Source: Armatimonadota bacterium (GTDB lineage: Bacteria; Armatimonadota; Fimbriimonadia; Fimbriimonadales; Fimbriimonadaceae). From it: a stretch of 50,417 bases of DNA. The position numbers and the translations under genes are program-made. Position 1 is the first letter of the stretch; each line of letters opens with the position of its first letter. This document shows positions 1-8,361 of this stretch, one piece after another. The notes below the pieces were generated by a model. That model saw only the letters and a list, made by a program, of their open reading frames with translations, ran no database searches and was not told the origin of the DNA. The stretch is taken from the NCBI GenBank assembly GCA_021413725.1, contig JAIOPU010000035.1:1-50417 (forward strand), given 5' to 3'.

Positions 1-638
1 TCTTCCAAACCGGGATACTTTCCGGTTCCTGGCCCGAAGCAGGCGGTGACGCGAGCGACGTCGCCCATGAGCCACATCAGTTGGTCAAGCCCATGAGTCC
101 CGAGGTCGCCGAAGGCTCCGCTCCCCGCCCGCTTAGGGTCCGCCATCCAAGCCCATTCACCGTCAAACCAACCTGCGAGAGCCGCACCGTGACAGATGCA
201 AGTCCGAATCCGCGTAACTTGCCCAAACCAGCCGGAATCGACGCGCCGTTTGATCTCCTGAACCGCCGCGTCGCGCATTTTGTAGCCCGTGTGGAAGAGC
301 ACCCCCGCCTGCTCGATCTCCGCCGTCATCCGGGCTGAGTCCGCTAGGGCGAATCCAAGCGGCTTTTCGACAAACATGTGCTTTCCCGCCCGAGCCAAGG
401 GCGTCACGAGTTCTTCATGCAGGCAAGTCTCGCTCAAAATGATCACCGAGTCCAGACGCTTGTTCTCAACGATCTCGTCGAAGCCGACCGCATAGCAACC
501 AAGCTTAGCCCCCGCTGCCTGCGCCCGGGCATGGTCGTGGTCCCAGACGCTGGTGACTTGGATACCTCGCTGAATGATCTTGTTCAGAAAGTCGGGGGTG
601 TGGATATGAGCGACGCCAACAAGCGCAACGGATTTCAT
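1..638 (-). CDS. Gfo/Idh/MocA-family oxidoreductase, C-terminus off the left edge
   Basis: Reading the minus strand from the ATG at 638 gives about 212 open codons that continue past the left edge. The N-terminus (MKSVALVGVAHIHTP) has the beta strand and turn of a Rossmann dinucleotide fold. The motif VEKPLG, with the lysine typical of the family, follows, and then DLGTHGLDQ, which resembles the catalytic GxHxxD stretch. Members are NAD(P)-dependent dehydrogenases of sugars or sugar-derived polyols; the substrate cannot be told from sequence. It starts 14 bases after the stop of the esterase gene and is the third gene of a minus-strand run with DUF4127 and esterase. Family is secure, function open. 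Confidence 0.85.
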   Translation of the reverse strand, partial: MKSVALVGVAHIHTPDFLNKIIQRGIQVTSVWDHDHARAQAAGAKLGCYAVGFDEIVENKRLDSVIILSETCLHEELVTPLARAGKHMFVEKPLGFALADSARMTAEIEQAGVLFHTGYKMRDAAVQEIKRRVDSGWFGQVTRIRTCICHGAALAGWFDGEWAWMADPKRAGSGAFGDLGTHGLDQLMWLMGDVARVTACFGPGTGKYPGLE

Positions 639-652
639 CCCGCAATTATGGG

Positions 653-1309
653 CTAAACGAGAGCGTGGCTGAGGAGCCACTTCGGCAGCTCGGGATCGCC
701 GTAGGCTAACTCCCAAGAATTGTGTCCCACGTTAGGATAGAGTGTCATTTTAGGCTCGCCACCGGCGGCGCGGATAGCTTCCACGGCAAGAATCGACCCG
801 GTAGGTTGCACCACTGTGTCCACAGCCCCGTGAAACGCCCAAATCGGCGTCTTGACAAGTTCAACTCCCGCCTTAGCGGGATCGCACCAACCACAAATCG
901 GCGCAATCGCCGCAAACTCCCAATGGAGGTTGCGAGCAAGCGTAAAGGTTCCGTGCCCCCCTTGGCTCAGCCCGGAAAGATATCGGCGTGAGGGATCCAC
1001 GTCGAACTCACTCTCGACTCGCGTCAAAATGGCATTCAAAAAGTCTGTTTGCGAGGGCCACAAATCTTCCTCGCGAAGTTTCTGGGGCATAACAACCAAC
1101 ATGGGCCAGTTCTCCCGATTGCGGACAATCGAATTGGCGGGGCCATGAATCAGGGGCCTTAACCCATCCTCGCCGCTCTCGCCTCGACCATGTAAAAACA
1201 AAAGTGCAGGAATCGGCATTAACTCGTGATAGTTGTGCGGTACGTAAACCACATAAGACCGCGACTCTCCACGAAAATCAAAGTATCGCTCTAGGAATCC
1301 TGATTGCAT
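653..1309 (-). CDS. Alpha/beta-hydrolase esterase (predicted peptidase/polyester-hydrolase type)
   Basis: A 218-residue single-domain hydrolase without a signal peptide. Visible parts are LFLHGRGESGEDG near residue 40 (oxyanion region), the nucleophile elbow GLSQGG with Ser115, Asp164 in AFHGAVD, and His196 in VGHNSWE, so a complete Ser-Asp-His triad is present. The layout matches the short 'predicted peptidase'/feruloyl-esterase-like family that hydrolyses esters on carbohydrates or short acyl chains. Its ATG overlaps the stop of the DUF4127 gene by one base (TAATG), which suggests translational coupling. The substrate is unknown; cytoplasmic location is inferred from the missing export signal. 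Confidence 0.85.
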   Translation of the reverse strand: MQSGFLERYFDFRGESRSYVVYVPHNYHELMPIPALLFLHGRGESGEDGLRPLIHGPANSIVRNRENWPMLVVMPQKLREEDLWPSQTDFLNAILTRVESEFDVDPSRRYLSGLSQGGHGTFTLARNLHWEFAAIAPICGWCDPAKAGVELVKTPIWAFHGAVDTVVQPTGSILAVEAIRAAGGEPKMTLYPNVGHNSWELAYGDPELPKWLLSHALV

Positions 1310-2940
1310 TAGTTAGCTCCCTTGGCAGTCCTGATGACCTCATTTGCACGAAGGGTGAATCCAATTCGCACCTCGTAGGCTCTCGGCCAAGGAAGTTGAA
1401 CGTTTAAGTTATCCAGTTCATCCACTTGGAAAAGTTTGGTTCCGGCATAAAATCTCTTGCCTAGGAACTGAGCTTGGAATGTCGCCCCTACCCGATGCGC
1501 CACGTCTTGTTGGACGAAAGTATTCATGACATCGAACGCATGACCATATACTTCTTCGCGGGGACCGGGCTCTGTTTTGTCCCTGAGCGCATAGGCTTCT
1601 GGTCGGGTGAAGCGATGATACTGGAAATCGTTGACCAAGCGATGCAGAAGAAACGCCTGCTGGTTCAGTTCGCGGACCATCGGGTCAATATCCATTTGTC
1701 GAGCGCAAAGATAGACGTTTGACGCCGGAATCACGGTCCCCAGTGTATTTCCCGCCGTGTTCCAACCGGCATAACCGAGGAGTTTTTTCGCCCGACCGCT
1801 CTCGCCAATCGCCTCAAAGAGTTGGAGGTCGCCAGTTCCGGTTTTGCCGAGATTGATATCTGCGAGTGCGACGGGCAGACCTTGGTCGATTTCCTGTTCA
1901 AGACTTTCGAGGAATCGAGCAAACACTTTGGGGCGAGGGTCGGCGGTGTTCACATACAGTGAATAGTCATAGTTCTCCCCTTGCGCTGCGATCTTCGCTC
2001 CACTCGCTTCAATCTGATTGGAAAGATTGCTCTCCATCTGCTTGGTTTCGTAGTCGCTGATCATGTTGCGTTGACCGTTGTCGGAGAACACAAGCCGGAT
2101 ATTGGGGCTGAACTTCTGACTGTGCAAGATCGCGCGGCTGAGCAAGACGTTTGAGTGCTGATCGATACCTTCGCAAAAATAGATCGAATTCTTTGCCTTC
2201 AGATTCGTGACCATTTGGCGGAGCTTAACGGTCTCGGAAACGTGAGGGCCCGTAGGTTGCGCGTCATCTTGACCCAGGATGAGATAGTCGAAAACCCCGG
2301 CGGCGGTCATTCGGCAGAGTTCCTTTTGCACCAGGTGATCGCGGCTACGGGCGGCGTAATATTCGGTTTGAACTCTTTCCGGCAAACGCCCTTTGAGTCT
2401 TTCGATTTCAATGAGTTCTTCAGGGCGCGCCTCAACTTCGAGCCGACTCCGAGCCACAACCAATTTCGTGAGCGTGTCGCGCCACGACTTGGTGGATTGA
2501 AGCGCGGTTGGGGCGAGCCGCATGATAGAGCTGAAAGCGAAAAACTTTGTCTCCGGGGACGACCGGCGCATAAGTTGTAAAGTGCGCAATCTGTCAATTG
2601 CCTTTCGGTAGGGCGTGGTTGGGATTCTGGATGAAATCAGGCCGCCGTATGCGATCATATCGGTACTGACGATGACTGCAGAATAGTCCCTGAGGTCCTG
2701 TTTTCCGAGCCATTCGAGAATCTTGTCGGGGTCTCCGGGCTTCGTGAATCGACCCAAAAGGTCCAAGGGTGGGGTCAGAACATCGACATCCGCGATGCTT
2801 CCAATCATTTGAGCGAACTGACCAGCCGCCGGGCGGTCGTCAATGGGAATCAGCAAAATTGGCCGAGGTTTGTCAGAGGCTTGGCACAGAGCCGCAACTC
2901 CCACAAGTCCTGCCCAAATCAGCCGACGAAACACCTTCAC
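1309..2940 (-). CDS. DUF4127 family protein, exported
   Basis: About 543 residues. The start is hydrophobic and signal-peptide-like (RRLIWAGLVGVAALCQA). The family hallmark LLIPIDDRPA follows, with DMIAYGGLISSR near residue 115 and LGQDDAQPTG in the middle. These match DUF4127, a family of unknown function seen in bacterial carbohydrate loci. Two in-frame GTG starts exist (2940 and 2934). A TATCTT box abuts the first and lies six bases before the second, so 2934 would fit the leaderless pattern seen elsewhere in the window. The gene heads a coupled run with an esterase and an oxidoreductase and is divergent from the GH20 hexosaminidase. A role in glycan processing is inference from neighbours only. 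Confidence 0.8.
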   Translation of the reverse strand: MKVFRRLIWAGLVGVAALCQASDKPRPILLIPIDDRPAAGQFAQMIGSIADVDVLTPPLDLLGRFTKPGDPDKILEWLGKQDLRDYSAVIVSTDMIAYGGLISSRIPTTPYRKAIDRLRTLQLMRRSSPETKFFAFSSIMRLAPTALQSTKSWRDTLTKLVVARSRLEVEARPEELIEIERLKGRLPERVQTEYYAARSRDHLVQKELCRMTAAGVFDYLILGQDDAQPTGPHVSETVKLRQMVTNLKAKNSIYFCEGIDQHSNVLLSRAILHSQKFSPNIRLVFSDNGQRNMISDYETKQMESNLSNQIEASGAKIAAQGENYDYSLYVNTADPRPKVFARFLESLEQEIDQGLPVALADINLGKTGTGDLQLFEAIGESGRAKKLLGYAGWNTAGNTLGTVIPASNVYLCARQMDIDPMVRELNQQAFLLHRLVNDFQYHRFTRPEAYALRDKTEPGPREEVYGHAFDVMNTFVQQDVAHRVGATFQAQFLGKRFYAGTKLFQVDELDNLNVQLPWPRAYEVRIGFTLRANEVIRTAKGAN

Positions 2941-2973
2941 AAGATACCCCGGACAGGCTTCTCAGTTTGCCGG

Positions 2974-2979
2974 TAACCT
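2974..2979 (+). promoter_or_regulatory. -10-like box (TAACCT) of the GH20 gene
   Basis: TAACCT lies nine bases before the ATG at 2989 and no Shine-Dalgarno sequence is visible, suggesting a leaderless or nearly leaderless transcript. The minus-strand DUF4127 gene starts only 48 bases away, so the two promoters must overlap. Confidence 0.45.
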
Positions 2980-2988
2980 ACGTTCGTT

Positions 2989-4605
2989 ATGATTCTCGGT
3001 AGCATTCTTTTCGCCTCGCTCGCACTCGGCGCACCTACGGCCAGCCCAATCTCCATCGTCCCCCGTCCTACCTCGATCGAATTTGGTACAGGAGCCTTTC
3101 AAGTTGATTCAAAAACATCTATCGTGGCCGCACCCAAGGCAAGGGGGACCGCGAAGTACCTGCAGTCAGTTCTGCGTCCTGCGACCGGGTTTGACTTCGA
3201 AATCAAGACTAAGGGCGCGGGCGGAATACAACTTGTCCTTGACCCAAAACTTACGACTCTCGGTGAGGAAGGTTATCTACTGGTCTCGAATCCGAAAGGA
3301 GTTTTGATTAGCGCAAGCACTCAAACCGGTCTCTTCTATGGAGTCCAAACTCTCCGCCAACTCCTTCCGACCGAGATTTTTCGTGCCTCAAACCAAACGA
3401 CAAAGTGGGCAGTGCCAGCCGTTACCATTGAGGATAGTCCTCGCTTTGGTTGGCGCGGGGCGCACCTGGATGTTGGTCGGTATTTCATGCCCAAGGAGTT
3501 CGTGCTGAAATACATTGACCTCCTCGCAGTCCACAAAATGAACATGTTCCACTGGCATCTCACCGAGGATCAGGGCTGGCGAATTGAAATCAAAAAGTAC
3601 CCCCGACTTACGGAAGTAGGAGCTTGGCGCAAAGATTCGATGCTGACCTATTCTCCAGAGACTTACTCAGGCAAGCCGCACGGCGGGTTTTACACTCAGG
3701 AAGACGTGCGGGAGATCGTCGCGTACGCCGCCGAGCGCCATATCACCGTGATGCCGGAAATCGAGATGCCCGGTCATGCCCAAGCTGCGATCGCCGCTTA
3801 TCCGGAGCTTGGAAACACGGGAAAACAACTTGAGGTTTACACCAAATGGGGAGTGAGTAATGACGTGTTTAATACCGAGCCAAAAACGATCCAATTTTTG
3901 CAAGATGTTTTGACGGAAGTTATGGAACTCTTTCCTTCCAAATTTATTCACATCGGAGGAGATGAGTGCCCTAAAAGCCAGTGGAAGACGAGTAAATCGG
4001 CTCAAGCGAAAATTAAGGAATTGGGCCTCAAAGATGAACACGAACTGCAGTCCTGGTTCATCAGCCAAATGGATAAGTTCCTTACGTCCAAAGGTAGACG
4101 GTTGATGGGATGGTCAGAAATCCTTGAAGGCGGCCTCGCCCCCGGCGCAACGCTTATGGTATGGCTGGGTGATGATGGTGCCCTCGCCGCCTCTGGAAGT
4201 GGCCACGATGTAGTGATGGCTCAGAATGCCCACACCTACTACGACCACTACCAAACCGACAAGCGCGACACAGAGCCCTGGGCTATCGGCGGCAATCTTC
4301 CACTTGAGAAGGCCTATGCCTACGAACCAATCCTCCCCCAAATGTCTGCCGAACAAGCCAAGCACGTCCTGGGTGTACAAAGTCAGTGCTGGACAGAGTA
4401 TATGCCGGACGAGAAGAGAGTTGAGTATATGGTGTTTCCTCGGGCGTGTGCGATGAGTGAAATTGGCTGGACTCAGCGCGACCTGCGCGACTACCCAGAC
4501 TTCTCGAAGAGGATGGACACTCATCTCCAAAGGCTCACCAATCTCGATGTGAACTACCGTGGGCGGGGGAATTCTTACCCGTATCCTTTAAAATACATTA
4601 AGTAA
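2989..4605 (+). CDS. Beta-N-acetylhexosaminidase, GH20, exported
   Basis: A 538-residue glycoside hydrolase family 20 enzyme that removes terminal beta-GlcNAc or GalNAc. A short signal peptide (MILGSILFASLALGAPTA) is followed by the GH20b-like N-terminal domain to about residue 150 and then the TIM barrel. Key stretches are FHWHLTEDQGWR (187-198), the PEIEMPGH loop near 256-263, and the catalytic pair Asp325-Glu326 in HIGGDECPK. A Trp-rich C-terminal region (VWLGDD, SQCWTEY) completes the pocket. All catalytic residues are present. A TAACCT box nine bases before the ATG is the likely -10. It may supply GlcNAc from chitin, peptidoglycan or glycoproteins to the kinases encoded further right. 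Confidence 0.93.
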   Translation: MILGSILFASLALGAPTASPISIVPRPTSIEFGTGAFQVDSKTSIVAAPKARGTAKYLQSVLRPATGFDFEIKTKGAGGIQLVLDPKLTTLGEEGYLLVSNPKGVLISASTQTGLFYGVQTLRQLLPTEIFRASNQTTKWAVPAVTIEDSPRFGWRGAHLDVGRYFMPKEFVLKYIDLLAVHKMNMFHWHLTEDQGWRIEIKKYPRLTEVGAWRKDSMLTYSPETYSGKPHGGFYTQEDVREIVAYAAERHITVMPEIEMPGHAQAAIAAYPELGNTGKQLEVYTKWGVSNDVFNTEPKTIQFLQDVLTEVMELFPSKFIHIGGDECPKSQWKTSKSAQAKIKELGLKDEHELQSWFISQMDKFLTSKGRRLMGWSEILEGGLAPGATLMVWLGDDGALAASGSGHDVVMAQNAHTYYDHYQTDKRDTEPWAIGGNLPLEKAYAYEPILPQMSAEQAKHVLGVQSQCWTEYMPDEKRVEYMVFPRACAMSEIGWTQRDLRDYPDFSKRMDTHLQRLTNLDVNYRGRGNSYPYPLKYIK

Positions 4606-4606
4606 T

Positions 4607-4635
4607 TTGGATTTTGAACGAATTTGGCATACAAT
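4607..4635 (+). promoter_or_regulatory. Promoter of the Asp-box/dockerin gene
   Basis: A TACAAT -10 box (4630-4635) is preceded at 17 bases by a weak -35 candidate TTGGAT (4607-4612). The ATG at 4659 is 23 bases downstream, leaving a leader of about 16 bases with AGGA at 4642. It lies directly after the GH20 stop, so the two genes need not be one operon. Confidence 0.45.
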
Positions 4636-4658
4636 ATTGTCAGGATTTATCAGTGAAT

Positions 4659-6305
4659 ATGAAATCATTACTCAGTATCGCCCTCTTGCTCGGATTTACG
4701 AGCATCTCATTTGCTCAAAAGGACATCGTTTTGGAAGAGGTCGAGGGTGTTGATCCGCCGAGACCTCGACCGATCGAACTGACTTCACCCCCGATGAATA
4801 TCCTCGCCCGGGGCGGCATCAGCATCTATCAGGTCAATGTCAACGCGGCTGGACAGAACATCATCGGGGATGCCGCCAACGAGCCATCGCTCACGGTGGA
4901 CCCTTCCAATCCGAATCGCATTGCGGCTGGCTGGCGGCAATTCGCAAGTATCACTTCCAACTTCCGTGAAGGCGGTTACGGCTGGTCCACCGATGGCGGA
5001 GTGACTTGGCAGGCGGATAAGCATACACCAGGACTTTTCAGAAGCGACCCCGTTCTAGAAACCACTAGCGCTGGAGTGTTCCACTACAACAGTCTTCAGC
5101 AAACGTTTTTCTCGGACGAGTTTCGCTCCAGCAACTACGGGGCAAGTTATTCCCTGCTCGGACCCGCCACGGGCGGAGATAAGCAGTGGATTGCCATCGA
5201 CAAAACCACCCTCGCCAGCAACGGGAACATTTACCAGTGGTGGAGCACGGCTGGAAACAATTACAGCGGACGCCAGTTTAGCCGAAGTATTGATGTGACC
5301 CCAAACATGAGCGGCGATATCATTAACGGAAGGTCCATCAACCCGGGCGGACTCGCTGGACAAATGAGTTGCGTCGCTGATACCGGGAATGGTCCGACCG
5401 CAGGCAATGTCTATATGATGGGCACTTTGCAGCGAGACGTGGGTAGCGAACTCGACGTGATGTTTGTCCGTAGCTCGAACCAAGGCGTTTCCTTCAGTCC
5501 TGCCGTCCGCATCAACGATGACCCGGCCGGGCAGGGCCATAGTCACTGGTTCGGAACTCTCGCCGTCGCACCAAACGGCCGTCTCGACGCCATTTGGTTC
5601 GATACCCGCATCGACGCGTCCAAAATAAAGTCTGCCCCGTTCTACTCGTATTCCCTCAATGGCGGGACTACGTGGTCGGCGAATGAGCAGATCGCACCGA
5701 TGTTTGACCCCCTGATCGGATGGCCCCAGCAGAACAAAATTGGCGACTACATCGGAGTGCTTTCGACGAATAATTTCGCCCAGTGCATTTTTCCCGCCAC
5801 ATGGAACGGCGAGCAAGATGTTTACTTCGCTCGAATCCCTGCCCCGGATATCCTGGTCCAAGGGAATATCATTCCTGCCGATTGGTCAATCACTCGTGCC
5901 GGATTGGTCGCAACGATTTCGGTTTACGATGCGGCAAATAACCTCAAGCAAACCGCAAGCGCAACGCTAGACGCCGCCGGACACTACCAGTTTGCGCTGG
6001 ATCAGAATCTGGCCCATCTATCGCTCAAGATAAAGGTCAAACTGAGCCATTGGTTGCGTAAAACGGTTTATAACGGAACGGTGGGGCTAGCTGGGCTAAC
6101 TACTGCGACTCAGACGCTCATTAATGGCGACGTGGACAACGGCAACGAAGTTGATTTGACGGATTACACGCAACTTCTCGTTGCGTTCAACGCCACCGTC
6201 GTTGATGGAAACTGGAATCCATCCGCAGACCTCAACGGAGATGGAATCGTAGACCTCACGGATTACACGGTCCTAGTGTTCGCGTTTAACGGAGTTGGAG
6301 ACTAA
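4659..6305 (+). CDS. Secreted sialidase-like (Asp-box) protein with C-terminal dockerin-like domain
   Basis: I chose the ATG at 4659 because it opens a clean signal peptide (MKSLLSIALLLGFTSISFAQ); an upstream in-frame ATG at 4614 would bury it. The 548-residue product has Asp-boxes such as STDGGVTW (110-117) and SLNGGTTW plus a degenerate SSNQGVSF, which point to a sialidase-type beta-propeller. I cannot see the sialidase Arg triad with confidence, so enzyme activity is unproven. From about residue 400 a small beta domain carries SHWLRKTV. It leads into two EF-hand loops (DVDNGNEVDLTD, DLNGDGIVDLTD) typical of type I dockerins. The same C-terminal module recurs in three other proteins of this window. 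Confidence 0.82.
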   Translation: MKSLLSIALLLGFTSISFAQKDIVLEEVEGVDPPRPRPIELTSPPMNILARGGISIYQVNVNAAGQNIIGDAANEPSLTVDPSNPNRIAAGWRQFASITSNFREGGYGWSTDGGVTWQADKHTPGLFRSDPVLETTSAGVFHYNSLQQTFFSDEFRSSNYGASYSLLGPATGGDKQWIAIDKTTLASNGNIYQWWSTAGNNYSGRQFSRSIDVTPNMSGDIINGRSINPGGLAGQMSCVADTGNGPTAGNVYMMGTLQRDVGSELDVMFVRSSNQGVSFSPAVRINDDPAGQGHSHWFGTLAVAPNGRLDAIWFDTRIDASKIKSAPFYSYSLNGGTTWSANEQIAPMFDPLIGWPQQNKIGDYIGVLSTNNFAQCIFPATWNGEQDVYFARIPAPDILVQGNIIPADWSITRAGLVATISVYDAANNLKQTASATLDAAGHYQFALDQNLAHLSLKIKVKLSHWLRKTVYNGTVGLAGLTTATQTLINGDVDNGNEVDLTDYTQLLVAFNATVVDGNWNPSADLNGDGIVDLTDYTVLVFAFNGVGD

Positions 6306-6332
6306 GCCAAGACCATCCTGACTCGCATGACG

Positions 6333-6338
6333 TAGACT
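6333..6338 (+). promoter_or_regulatory. -10-like box (TAGACT) of the MacB-like permease
   Basis: TAGACT stands nine bases before the ATG at 6348, with no Shine-Dalgarno site between them. This fits the leaderless layout found at many starts here. Confidence 0.4.
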
Positions 6339-6347
6339 AACCTGTCC

Positions 6348-7541
6348 ATGCGAAATTTTAGCGTTGCTCTCGCCGCTTTGCGGGAGCAAAAATCCCGCGC
6401 CCTCCTGAGCGCTCTTGGGATTGCGGTTGCGGCGGTCGCGATTATTCTCCTTGTCAGCATCGCCTTGGGTGTCCGCCAAGATATCAAAGGTCAGGTCGAA
6501 GACTTGGGCGTGAGTACCCTCGTTGTCCTACCCGGAAAGGTCGATTTCGGCACTTTCAACCCCAACATCGGAGGACAAAGTTACCTCAAAGAAGAGCAGG
6601 CGATAGCGGTGAGACAGGTTGCAGGCGTGGTGCGTTCTTGCCCGATGACCTTCGTAGGGGGTGGTATACGAGCGAACAAGAAGGACGCCAACCCGTTTAT
6701 CGTCGCCACCACTTCCAACTGGTTTATGATGCGCCCAATGCAAATGAGGTCGGGAGACGTTTTTCGCGACCCGGATACCAAGGAACGAGTTGCCGTGATC
6801 GGTAGCATCGCATCGGATCAACTTTTTGGCGACAACGTGGACCCGGTGGGCAAAATGCTGAATGTCAACGGGCATGAGTACAAAATTCTTGGCGTGACCT
6901 TCGACAAGAAAACTGAAGGTAGCTTGTTCAGCATGGGCAGTCTTCAGAACGTGGTTTACATCCCGTTCCACGCCCAAAAGGCCATCACCCCTGAGTTGCA
7001 AGTCGACCGCATTATGATCCAGAGCGCTTCGGATGCGGACCCCAAGGTTCTCATTCCCGCGCTCACTAAGACCTTCAAACAGTTTCTCGACGAAAAGCAG
7101 TTTTCAGTCCTTACTCAGGAGGATCTGCTGAATCTGGTTTTCAAAGTCATGAGCATTCTGCAATGGCTCCTGCTGGGGCTCACTTCGATTGCACTCTACG
7201 TGGGCGGAATCGGCATCATGACCGTGATGCTCATGTCCGTCAATGAGCGCTCCAAGGAAATCGGAATCCGAAAGACCGTCGGTGCCACGCGCAAGGATAT
7301 CTTCCAGCAGTTCATGGTCGAAGCGGTTGCTCTCGCAATACTCGGCGGTCTCGCTGGGCTGATCTTTAGCTCGATCGTCGCCTATCTCCTTACCATTTTC
7401 ACGCCGATCAAACCACTGATCACCCTCGGCGTTGTCGCCCTATGCTTTGGCACTTGTCTTGTGGTCGGACTCACCTTCGGTCTCATCCCCGCTGTCCGTG
7501 CTTCACGAAAGGACCCCGTTGACGCGATGCGAAACGAATAA
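6348..7541 (+). CDS. ABC transporter permease, MacB/FtsX family
   Basis: A 397-residue permease. The first membrane helix is at about 18-40 (LLSALGIAVAAVAIILLVSIALG). A long extracytoplasmic MacB_PCD-like domain follows (about 45-250). Three helices sit at the C-terminus with the FtsX-type signature GGIGIMTVMLMSVNERSKEIGIRKTVGATR, the cytoplasmic loop that contacts the ATPase. Such proteins work with a LolD/MacB-type ATP-binding subunit in macrolide, peptide or lipoprotein export and act mechanically rather than as channels. No ATPase gene is adjacent, so the partner must be encoded elsewhere. It is convergent with the two-component genes. Confidence 0.9.
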   Translation: MRNFSVALAALREQKSRALLSALGIAVAAVAIILLVSIALGVRQDIKGQVEDLGVSTLVVLPGKVDFGTFNPNIGGQSYLKEEQAIAVRQVAGVVRSCPMTFVGGGIRANKKDANPFIVATTSNWFMMRPMQMRSGDVFRDPDTKERVAVIGSIASDQLFGDNVDPVGKMLNVNGHEYKILGVTFDKKTEGSLFSMGSLQNVVYIPFHAQKAITPELQVDRIMIQSASDADPKVLIPALTKTFKQFLDEKQFSVLTQEDLLNLVFKVMSILQWLLLGLTSIALYVGGIGIMTVMLMSVNERSKEIGIRKTVGATRKDIFQQFMVEAVALAILGGLAGLIFSSIVAYLLTIFTPIKPLITLGVVALCFGTCLVVGLTFGLIPAVRASRKDPVDAMRNE

Positions 7542-7546
7542 AAAGT

Positions 7547-7617
7547 GCCCCGTCCACGGTTACTCGTCGGACGGGGCCAGGGTCATGTCTGGGTTTGAAC
7601 TCCTCTTTGAGAGTTCA
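7547..7617 (+). terminator. Two hairpins downstream of the permease gene
   Basis: GCCCCGTCC (7547-7555) pairs with GGACGGGGC (7569-7577), and TGAACTC (7596-7602) pairs with GAGTTCA (7611-7617). Neither has a clear T-tract on the plus strand, so termination is plausible but not certain. The space lies between convergent genes. Confidence 0.45.
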
Positions 7618-7665
7618 TAGTTATGATAAGCCCTGAATCTTACAAATGCATGAACGCAGGGTGAA

Positions 7666-8361
7666 TTATTCGCAACCAAACGAGTACCCGAATCCTCGAA
7701 TCGTCTTAATCGCATCCGGCCCCCCCGTCACAGAAATCTTGTTCCGCAGTCGGTAAACGATCACATCCAGAATATTGCTGCTGAATTCAATGTCGTAACC
7801 CCAAACCTGCTCAAAAATCTGCTCTCGGCTGAGAGCGCGATCCCGGTTCTTGAAGAAGTAAAGCAGGAGATCAAATTCACGGCTCGTAAGGTTCAGTGCA
7901 GACTCGCCCACCCCTACTCGCCGACTTGCCTCATCCACCGATAAGTTGCCGAGGACGTGCTTTTCGACCGACGCCGTGGCGACCTCCACCGGCTTCGCTC
8001 GTCGCAAGAGCGCGCGGACCCGAGCGCCCAGGTCCGTGGGCTCGAACGGCTTGGTCACGTAATCATCCGCACCCATCTCAAAGCCTAAAACTTTATCTGC
8101 AGCCCTCGCCCGCGCAGTGAGCATTAGAATGGGCACCGCCGACTGAGCGCGAATCAAGCGCGCCAAAGTCGTCCCATCAAAATCTGGCAACCCGAGGTCA
8201 ACGATGACCAGATCGGGGGCGTTCGCGCGCATGTAGAGTAGGGCTTTCTCGCCAGTATTTACCGCCTCCGTGCCAAAACCACTGACGTTAAGCAACCCTG
8301 AAATTTGCTTTAGCAAGAATGGGTCGTCGTCGACCGCGAGAATCATCGGTTGTTTCAACAT
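7666..8361 (-). CDS. OmpR/PhoB-family response regulator
   Basis: 231 residues. The N-terminal receiver domain has the acidic pocket DDD (11-13), phosphoacceptor Asp55 in VIVDLGLPD, the conserved Thr in MLTARA and Lys in VTKPFEP. The C-terminal winged helix (about 130-231) shows LTSREFDLL and the recognition-helix region ILDVIVYRLRNKI typical of OmpR-type DNA-binding domains. Its ATG lies inside the last codons of the histidine kinase gene (7-base overlap), so both are co-translated and surely form a pair. Regulated genes are unknown; the neighbouring permease is one candidate. Confidence 0.95.
   Translation of the reverse strand: MLKQPMILAVDDDPFLLKQISGLLNVSGFGTEAVNTGEKALLYMRANAPDLVIVDLGLPDFDGTTLARLIRAQSAVPILMLTARARAADKVLGFEMGADDYVTKPFEPTDLGARVRALLRRAKPVEVATASVEKHVLGNLSVDEASRRVGVGESALNLTSREFDLLLYFFKNRDRALSREQIFEQVWGYDIEFSSNILDVIVYRLRNKISVTGGPDAIKTIRGFGYSFGCE

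Noticed and set aside
5055-5861. 268-codon antisense frame in the Asp-box gene
   Set aside because: Shadow of a well-supported secreted protein; no recognisable product.
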